NCBI RefSeq assembly: GCF_004016505.1
Contig: NZ_SACR01000001.1
Coordinates: forward strand, 186,001 to 250,000
Length of the DNA stretch: 64,000 bases
Direction of reading: 5' to 3'
Origin: Rubrivivax rivuli
Lineage (GTDB): Bacteria > Pseudomonadota > Gammaproteobacteria > Burkholderiales > Burkholderiaceae_C
Under the pieces are notes generated by a model. That model worked only from the letters and a program-made list of their open reading frames with translations, ran no database searches and was not told the DNA's origin. The translations under genes and the position numbers were made by a program. This document shows, one piece after another, positions 58,424 through 64,000 of this stretch; positions within the stretch are counted from its first letter, which is position 1; each line of letters begins with the position of its first letter.

Positions 58424-59761
58424 ATGCTGCCTGCCATCACCGAACTCCGCGCCACCCTCGCCACCCCAGGGGCCCACGCCGCGCTCATCGAGCGGGTGCT
58501 CGAAGAAGCGCGCGGGCCCGCCGCCGCGAGCGTCTACACGACCCTGCTGCCTGAACGCGCGCGCGCGGCGGCACAAGCAGCCGATGCCGCGCTCGCCGCC
58601 GGCCAGGCGCAGGGCCCACTGGCCGGCCTGCCGGTGAGCGTGAAGGACCTCTACGACATCGCGGGGCGTACCACGCTGGCCGGCTCGGTGCAGCGCCGCG
58701 GCGCGCCCGCGGCCTTGCGCGACGCCGAAGCCGTCGCGCGGCTGCAGCGTGCCGGCGCCGCGATCACCGGCCTGACGAACATGACCGAGTTCGCCTTCTC
58801 GGGTGTGGGCATGAACCCCCACCACGGCACGCCGCGCAACCCGTGCGATGCCGCGGTGGCGCGCATCCCCGGCGGGTCGTCCTCGGGCGCGGCGGTGTCG
58901 GTGGCGCTGGGCCAGGCCGTGGCCGCGCTGGGCTCCGACACCGGCGGCTCCATCCGCGTGCCGGCGGCGTTGTGCGGGCTGGTGGGTTTCAAGAACACGC
59001 AGGCGCGCACGCCGCTGGACGGGACCTTTCCGCTCAGCTTCACGCTCGACACCGCGTGCGCCATGGCGCGCACGGTCGCCGACTGCCTGCTGGTGGATGG
59101 CGTGCTGGCCGGTGCGCCACTGGAAGTGCCGGCGCGCAGCGTGCGTGGCCTGCGCCTGGCGCTGCCGCAGACCGTGGTGCTCGACGCCCTGCAGCCCGCC
59201 GTGGCCACGGCTTTCGAAGGCGCGCTGCAGCGCCTGTCGCAGGCCGGCGCGCAGATCGTGCCCGTACCGCTGACCGAACTGGCCGAGGTGGCGCAGATCA
59301 ACGCGCGCGGCGGCTTCGCGGCCATCGAGGCCTACGAAGTGCACCGCGAGGCCTTGGCCACGCAGCGCGAGCTGTTCGACCCCCGTGTCGCGCGCCGCAT
59401 TGCCCTGGGCGAGGGCGTGAGCGTGGACGACCACACCCTGCTGAAGCAGCGCCGGCACGAGTGGGTCCTGCGCACCACGCAGCGCCTGGCCGGCTTCGAC
59501 GCGCTGATCTGCCCCACGGTGCCCATCCTGGCGCCGCCCATCGCCGAGCTGCTGCACGATGACGAGGCCTTCTTCCGCAGCAACGCCCTGCTGCTGCGCA
59601 ACACCTTCCTCATCAACTTCCTCGACGGCTGCGCCTTCACGCTGCCCTGCCAGGCGCCCGGCGAACTGCCGGTGGGCCTGATGCTGGCCGCCCCCGGCGG
59701 GCACGACGCCGCGCTGGCCGGCGTGGCGCTGGCGGTGGAAGCCGTCCTGCGGCGGGGCTGA
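58424..59761 (+). CDS. Amidase (amidase-signature family)
   Basis: A 445-residue enzyme with the Ser-cisSer-Lys triad: K74 in VSVKDLYD, cis-Ser within GGSSSGA (152-154) and S176 in DTGGSIRVP. It hydrolyses a carboxamide; the natural substrate is unknown. It lacks the features of GatA that would place it in tRNA amidation, and no gatB or gatC is nearby. It lies 35 bp after the acyl-CoA ligase gene. Confidence 0.9.
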   Translation: MLPAITELRATLATPGAHAALIERVLEEARGPAAASVYTTLLPERARAAAQAADAALAAGQAQGPLAGLPVSVKDLYDIAGRTTLAGSVQRRGAPAALRDAEAVARLQRAGAAITGLTNMTEFAFSGVGMNPHHGTPRNPCDAAVARIPGGSSSGAAVSVALGQAVAALGSDTGGSIRVPAALCGLVGFKNTQARTPLDGTFPLSFTLDTACAMARTVADCLLVDGVLAGAPLEVPARSVRGLRLALPQTVVLDALQPAVATAFEGALQRLSQAGAQIVPVPLTELAEVAQINARGGFAAIEAYEVHREALATQRELFDPRVARRIALGEGVSVDDHTLLKQRRHEWVLRTTQRLAGFDALICPTVPILAPPIAELLHDDEAFFRSNALLLRNTFLINFLDGCAFTLPCQAPGELPVGLMLAAPGGHDAALAGVALAVEAVLRRG

Positions 59762-59766
59762 GCCGT

Positions 59767-60495
59767 ATGCGTCTGTTCGTTCCTGAAGCGCTTCAGGCCG
59801 GCACCGAGCTCAGCCTGCCGCCGGGCGCCGCGCGCCATGCGCAGGTGCGGCGCGTGCAGCCGGGCGACACGCTGCGCCTCTTCGATGGCAGCGGCCAAGA
59901 CTGGCCTGCCACCGTGCTGGCCGTGGGCCGCAGCGAGGTGCGTGTGCAGCTGGGCACGCCCGAAACCGTGCAGCGCGAACTTCCGCGCGCGGTGCACATC
60001 GCGCTGGCCATGCCGGCCAACGAGCGCATGGACGCGCTGGTGGAAAAAGCCACCGAGCTGGGCGTGGCCGGCGTGCAGCCGCTGATGAGCCAGCGCTCGG
60101 TGCTGCGCCTGGCCGGCGAGCGCGCACAGCGCAAGCAGCAGCACTGGCAGGCCATCGCCGAGGGCGCCTGCGAGCAGTGCGGCCGCGCCCGCGTGCCCGC
60201 CGTGGGCGCGGCGCAAGACCTGGGCACCTGGCTGGCCGCCTTGCCCCCTGCCGGCGCCAGCACGCGCCTGCTGTTGAGCCTGCAGCCCGATGCGCAGCCG
60301 CTGGCCCTGCTGGTGCCCGCCGAGGCCAGCCCGGTGCTGACGCTCAGCGGCCCTGAGGGCGGCCTCACCCCTGACGAAGAGGCTGCGGCACGTCGCGCCG
60401 GTTTCCGCCCGGTGGCGCTGGGCCCGCGCGTGCTGCGCGCCGACACGGCCCCGCTGGCGGTGCTGGCCTGGCTGGGCCTGCAGGCGGTGGCCTGA
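59767..60495 (+). CDS. rsmE: 16S rRNA m3U1498 methyltransferase RsmE
   Basis: A 242-residue SPOUT methyltransferase. ARHAQVRRVQPGDTLRLFDG begins the PUA-like part; the C-terminal knot has LTLSGPEGGLTPDEE, FRPVALGPRVLRADTAPLA. It methylates U1498 of 16S rRNA. The start is 5 bp after the amidase stop. It is the last gene in this run. Confidence 0.94.
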   Translation: MRLFVPEALQAGTELSLPPGAARHAQVRRVQPGDTLRLFDGSGQDWPATVLAVGRSEVRVQLGTPETVQRELPRAVHIALAMPANERMDALVEKATELGVAGVQPLMSQRSVLRLAGERAQRKQQHWQAIAEGACEQCGRARVPAVGAAQDLGTWLAALPPAGASTRLLLSLQPDAQPLALLVPAEASPVLTLSGPEGGLTPDEEAAARRAGFRPVALGPRVLRADTAPLAVLAWLGLQAVA

Positions 60496-60562
60496 GGCTG
60501 CGGCCGGGTGCCGGACTTCGGGCACAGTCACACCACTTCACAACCACACCGCAGGAGGCCCC

Positions 60563-61033
60563 TTGGGCTTGTTCGACTCAGTGATCGGCGCCCTCGGCGC
60601 CCAGGCCGGCGGCGCCGGCGGTTCAGACCCCCTGCAAGCCCTGATGGGCCTGATGAACCAGAGCGGCGGCCTGCCCGCGCTGCTGCAGCAGTTGCAGCAG
60701 GGCGGCCTGGGCGACGCGGTGGCCTCGTGGATCTCCACCGGTCCGAACCAGGCCATCTCGCCCGATGCGCTGGGCCAGGCCCTGGGCGGCGACACGGTGG
60801 CCGGCTTCGCGCGGCAGCTCGGCATCGACCCCCAGCAGGGCCTGGGCATGCTGGCCCAGCTGCTGCCGCAGGTGGTGGACGGCCTCAGCCCGCAGGGCCG
60901 CTTGCCGGAAGGCCTGGGCCAGGGCGGCGGCGCCGACCTCGCCGGCATGCTGGGCGGTTTGCTCGGGGGAGGTGGCGGCGCTGGCGCTGGCGACCTCGGT
61001 GGCCTGCTGGGCGGGCTGCTCGGCAAGCGCTGA
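60563..61033 (+). CDS. YidB family protein (DUF937)
   Basis: A 156-residue Gly/Leu/Gln-rich protein: MGLFDSVIGALG, ISTGPNQAISPDALGQALG and FARQLGIDPQQGLGMLAQLLPQVVDGLSPQGRLPE are YidB signatures. The function is unknown; GlyGly-rich C-terminal repeats occupy about 120-155. The start is TTG 60563, supported by GCAGGAGG 6 bp upstream; no ATG exists in this frame near the 5' end. It converges with the MFS gene. Confidence 0.88.
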   Translation: MGLFDSVIGALGAQAGGAGGSDPLQALMGLMNQSGGLPALLQQLQQGGLGDAVASWISTGPNQAISPDALGQALGGDTVAGFARQLGIDPQQGLGMLAQLLPQVVDGLSPQGRLPEGLGQGGGADLAGMLGGLLGGGGGAGAGDLGGLLGGLLGKR

Positions 61034-61041
61034 CGCGGGCC

Positions 61042-61090
61042 TTCAATCGGCCCTCAATCGGCCTTCACTCGGCCTTCCTGCCGAAGGCCG
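61042..61090. repeat. Three tandem 11-bp repeats and hairpin between convergent genes
   Basis: Three copies of (T/C)TCA(A/C)TCGGCC run without gap from 61042 to 61074. An 8-bp stem CGGCCTTC/GAAGGCCG with a 5-nt loop (61070-61090) follows. The third copy and the hairpin lie inside the 3' end of the MFS gene. It probably serves as the shared termination region, but lacks a T tract. Confidence 0.55.
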
Positions 61091-62411
61091 GGTCGATGCG
61101 AAGCAGCGCCGCGGCCGCGAACGAGGGCAGCGTCGCCACGCAGGCCCAGATGAAGAAGTTCGTGTAGCCGAGCTGGTCTTGCAGCCAGCCGGCCCACATG
61201 CCCGGCAGCATCATGCCCAGGGCCATGAAGCCGGTGCACAGGGCGTAGTGCGCCGTCTTGTTGGGGTTCTCGCCGCCGGCGCCGTCGGTGCCCGCGGTGC
61301 CGTCATGGCCGCCGGCGATCATCAGCATGTAGACCATGTAGGCGGTGAAACCCAGGCCGTAGCCGAACTGTTCGGTGGCAATGGCCGCGGCCACCGGCAC
61401 CAGGCCGGTGGGCTGCCAGACGGCCAGCGCCACGTACACGGTGTTGGGCAGGTGCATGCACAACACCAGTGGCCACAGCAGCTTCTTCAGCCCGCCACGG
61501 CTGATGAGCCAGCCGCCCAGCAGGCCGCCCAGGGTGAGCGCGCCCACGCCAAAGGTGCCGTAGGCGATGCCCACGTCCTGCGTCGTCAGGCCCAGGCCCC
61601 CGGCTTCGCGGGGGTCGAGCAGGAAGGGCGTCACCAGCTTCAGCAGCTGCGCCTCGGCAAAGCGGTAGAGCAGCAGGAAGGCCAGGATGCGCGCCACGCC
61701 GGGCCGCTTGAAAAAGGCCACGAAGACGGCCGCGAAATCGGCGAAGAAGGTGGCGCTGCGCGGCACCGGGCGGTCGCTGGCCGGGCGCGGCAGCACGAAG
61801 TGGTGCCACACCGCCACGGTGACGAAAAACGCCGCCATCAGCCCGAAGACCCAGGCCCAGGCCGTGGCCACGTTGCCGGTGGTTTGCTGCAGATGCCCCG
61901 CCAGGTACACCAGCCCGCCCTGGCCGCCGATCATCGCCAGTCGGTAGCAGGTGCTGCGCACCCCCACGAAGGCCGCCTGCTGCGAGGCCGGCTGCGCCAG
62001 CATGTAGAAGCCGTCGGCCGCGATGTCATGCGTGGCCGAGGCGAAGGCCATCAGCCAGAAGACCACCAGCGTCATCTGCAGGAAGGCCGGCGCCGGCACC
62101 GCCAGCGCCACCATGGCCAGCAGCGCGCCCACCAGGAACTGCAGCACCACGATCCAGCGCCGCTTGGTGCCCAGCAGGTCGACCACCGGGCCCCACAAGG
62201 GCTTGATGACCCAGGGCAGGTAGAGCCAGCTGGTGAGCAGCGCGATGTCGGTGTTGCTGACGCCCAGGTTCTTGTACATCACCACGGCCAGCGTCATCAC
62301 CACCACATAGGGCAGGCCCTGGCTGAAGTACAGCGTGGGGATCCAGCGCCAGGGATGCGTGGGGGCGGCAGGCGGCGGGGGCGGTACGGAGGGGGCGGCG
62401 GAGGTGCTCAA
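61065..62411 (-). CDS. AmpG-like MFS transporter
   Basis: A 448-residue permease with about 12 membrane helices. It has the AmpG/MFS_1 look: LYFSQGLPYVVVM near 28-40, WVIKPLWGPVVDLLGTKRRW near 67-86, and ATHDIAADGFYM near 128. AmpG relatives import muropeptides or sugars. It is divergent from a TonB-dependent receptor, an arrangement often seen in carbohydrate uptake loci. The substrate is not determined. GGG/CCC-rich proline codons make up the N-terminal tail. Confidence 0.86.
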   Translation of the reverse strand: MSTSAAPSVPPPPPAAPTHPWRWIPTLYFSQGLPYVVVMTLAVVMYKNLGVSNTDIALLTSWLYLPWVIKPLWGPVVDLLGTKRRWIVVLQFLVGALLAMVALAVPAPAFLQMTLVVFWLMAFASATHDIAADGFYMLAQPASQQAAFVGVRSTCYRLAMIGGQGGLVYLAGHLQQTTGNVATAWAWVFGLMAAFFVTVAVWHHFVLPRPASDRPVPRSATFFADFAAVFVAFFKRPGVARILAFLLLYRFAEAQLLKLVTPFLLDPREAGGLGLTTQDVGIAYGTFGVGALTLGGLLGGWLISRGGLKKLLWPLVLCMHLPNTVYVALAVWQPTGLVPVAAAIATEQFGYGLGFTAYMVYMLMIAGGHDGTAGTDGAGGENPNKTAHYALCTGFMALGMMLPGMWAGWLQDQLGYTNFFIWACVATLPSFAAAALLRIDPAFGRKAE

Positions 62412-62659
62412 GGGGCTGTCGGCAAGCGGCGCAGGCCGCGATGTTCACACGGTTCCGGGGCCGGCTGGCGGCCTCGCCGGTGTCCAAACACTGTTGTACG
62501 GATGCCGCATCGCCTGCGGTTATGGGCTTCCAACCGCCGAACATTGGTTATCACTGATGGGCCGCCGTATGCTGAGCGGCAACACTGTCACAAGGTGTGC
62601 CACCCCGAGCGAACCGGCTGCAAGACCCGGCGCCTGACCAACCCTCCCGAGGAACCCCG
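62412..62659. promoter_or_regulatory. Divergent promoter region of the MFS and TonB receptor genes
   Basis: These 248 bases hold no gene. AACACTGT occurs twice, about 90 bp apart (near 62488 and 62582), which may mark binding sites. A GAGGAA (62649-62654) is the ribosome binding site for the receptor. I see no clear sigma-70 promoter. Confidence 0.4.
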
Positions 62660-64000
62660 ATGAAACTCAAGACCATCGTTGGCAGCCTGGCCCTGCTGGG
62701 CCTGGCCACGCATGCCGTTGCGCAGACCGTGCCGGCCAAGCCCGAACGCATCGTCATCACCGGCTCGAGCATCAAGCGCATCGCCGCCGAGGGCGCACTG
62801 CCGGTGCAGGTCATCACCGCCGAAGAGATCGAGCAGCAGGGCCTGGTCACCGCCCAGGACCTGCTGGGTTCGCTGGGTGCGAACTCGGCCAACACGAACA
62901 ACGAGGTGTCGAGCAACACCGTCTTCGGCCCTGACCAAGACCGCCTGACCGGCGGCGCGGCCTTCGCCAACCTGCGCGGCCTGGGCCCCACCGGCACGCT
63001 GGTGCTGCTGAACGGCCGGCGCATCAGCACACACGGCCAGAGCGGCTCGGCCGTCGACCTGAACGCCATCCCGATGTCGGCGATCGCGCGGGTGGAGGTG
63101 CTGAAGGACGGCGCTTCGGCCATCTACGGCACCGACGCCATCGGCGGCGTCATCAACTTCATCCTGAAGTCGAACTACCAGGGTGCGGCCATCGGCGGCA
63201 CCATCTCCGAGCCCGAGGCCAAGGGCGGTGGCGGCGCCAAGCGCGCGACGCTGAGCTTCGGCTTCGGCGACATGGACAGCGACGGCTGGAACTTCCTCTC
63301 CAGCGTCACCTACGACAAGGCGCAGATCCTGCGCGGCATCGATCGCGAGTGGGCCTCCGGTTACCAGCCGGGCCGCCAGCTTTCTCCCGAAACCACCAGC
63401 GCCCCGCACGCCAACATCATCGGTGCAGCAGGCACCGCACTGCCCACGACAGGCAGCGTGGTCGGCACGGGCGACACCACGCTCTACACGAACCTCAACC
63501 TGCTGGCGATCCAGGGGCAGTGCGAAGGCATGCCCTTCGGCGTGTCACTCGCCGCCAACGCGACGCTCTGGGACCGCCTCGGCTACACCAACGCCAACAG
63601 CCGCTACCGCTGCGGCACCGACTACGGCCGCCAGTTCATGCTGCGCGCCCCGCGCGAGAGCTGGAACGTGGTCGCCCGCGGCCAGGTGAAGATCGCCCGC
63701 GACCACGTCGGCTTCCTGGAACTGGTGGGCTCGCGCACCGAGATCGACGGCGAGTACACGCCCTTCCAGTTCAGCACCACGTCGAACGCCCTCACGCACC
63801 TCCAGCCCACCAGCCCGCATTACCTGAACATGCGCACGCTGGTCGGCGCCACGCAGTTCAACCCCACGCTGCCCATCGCCTACCGGCTGCGCATGAACGA
63901 CTGGGGCTACCGGACCAACACCAACAAGAGCGAGAACACCCGCATCGCGCTGGGCGCTGAAGGCGACTTCGGTGCCTACAGCTACCGCGTTGGCGCCTCC
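62660..64000 (+). CDS. TonB-dependent receptor, 3' truncated by window edge
   Basis: 447 codons are open to the last base. A signal peptide (1-22, AVAQ) is followed by a plug domain (about 30-170) with ERIVITGSSIKR, VQVITAEEIEQQG, LRGLGPTGTLVLLNGRR and ILKSNYQGAA, typical of the carbohydrate/oligomer class of receptors. The plug ends in VLKDGASAIYGTDAIGGVINF. The barrel then begins, with two Cys (in QCEG and YRCGT) that may form a loop disulfide. The C-terminal barrel is outside the window. Divergent from an AmpG-like permease. Confidence 0.9.
   Translation, partial: MKLKTIVGSLALLGLATHAVAQTVPAKPERIVITGSSIKRIAAEGALPVQVITAEEIEQQGLVTAQDLLGSLGANSANTNNEVSSNTVFGPDQDRLTGGAAFANLRGLGPTGTLVLLNGRRISTHGQSGSAVDLNAIPMSAIARVEVLKDGASAIYGTDAIGGVINFILKSNYQGAAIGGTISEPEAKGGGGAKRATLSFGFGDMDSDGWNFLSSVTYDKAQILRGIDREWASGYQPGRQLSPETTSAPHANIIGAAGTALPTTGSVVGTGDTTLYTNLNLLAIQGQCEGMPFGVSLAANATLWDRLGYTNANSRYRCGTDYGRQFMLRAPRESWNVVARGQVKIARDHVGFLELVGSRTEIDGEYTPFQFSTTSNALTHLQPTSPHYLNMRTLVGATQFNPTLPIAYRLRMNDWGYRTNTNKSENTRIALGAEGDFGAYSYRVGAS

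Noticed and set aside
59767..60495. Reading the thiamine, methionine and NAD salvage genes as one regulon with a thiamine riboswitch near thiL
   Set aside because: thiL is embedded in a tight operon with no leader space, and no TPP riboswitch blocks are present.

Overview
The window is chromosomal DNA of a very GC-rich betaproteobacterium. Gene content and order point to Burkholderiales, probably the Rubrivivax/Leptothrix/Ideonella (Sphaerotilaceae-like) group. The markers are lptD-surA-rsmA, fur divergent from bamE-dapB, leuS-lptE-holA, hpf/ptsN/hprK, metX-metW, a fused malic enzyme/phosphotransacetylase and a PEP-CTERM protein. This placement rests on recognition of gene families and synteny, not on a search. 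I found no rRNA, tRNA, CRISPR array, insertion sequence or prophage. Coding density is high and composition looks uniform, so this reads as core chromosome with small accessory insertions.

Layout. 1-4145: the 3' end of an amino-acid oxidase-like flavoprotein, an Xaa-Pro aminopeptidase and a DUF885 metallo-hydrolase. 4336-8726: a PEP-CTERM protein, a DedA membrane protein, an ABC exporter and a LysR regulator. 8781-11195: a perfect 18-bp palindrome ahead of a four-domain fasciclin lipoprotein and a single-domain secreted fasciclin protein. 11264-16543: an AmgK-like protein that has lost its kinase catalytic loop, divergent from lptD-surA-rsmA (outer-membrane LPS assembly, chaperone, rRNA dimethylase). 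16779-17689: a secreted RNase Sa/barnase-like enzyme and its barstar inhibitor. 17794-26067: maeB, divergent from a two-component system, then thiL-pgpA-pncC and a 2-hydroxyacid dehydrogenase. 26061-30646: an M28 aminopeptidase and pntAB transhydrogenase.

30777-40496: a flavoprotein, a cyclophilin lipoprotein, a class II amidotransferase, two adjacent LytS-type kinases sharing one LytTR regulator, an M14 carboxypeptidase and a soluble PAS histidine kinase. 40518-42379 (minus): metX-metW under what I read as a SAM-II riboswitch followed by an attenuator hairpin just before metX. 42515-46810: a membrane-anchored GltB-like protein, a flavin reductase, a GST and a CodA-type deaminase with an altered active-site residue. 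47206-49673: hpf, ptsN, hprK and fur. 49861-56597: bamE, dapB, exbB/exbD, leuS, lptE, holA. 56703-64000: an acyl-CoA ligase, an amidase, rsmE, a YidB-like protein, an AmpG-like MFS permease and the 5' part of a TonB-dependent receptor.

Functional themes. Envelope biogenesis is spread over several blocks: LptD and LptE, SurA, BamE, DedA and PgpA. ExbB/ExbD could energise the TonB receptor at the right edge. HprK and PtsN suggest the incomplete phosphotransferase system used for regulation in betaproteobacteria. MaeB and PntAB both set NADPH supply. The most interesting items are the catalytically stripped AmgK-like protein beside lptD, the SAM-II element with mutually exclusive hairpins, the twin LytS kinases with one regulator, and several start codons placed exactly 6 nt after a -10-like box (possible leaderless mRNAs).
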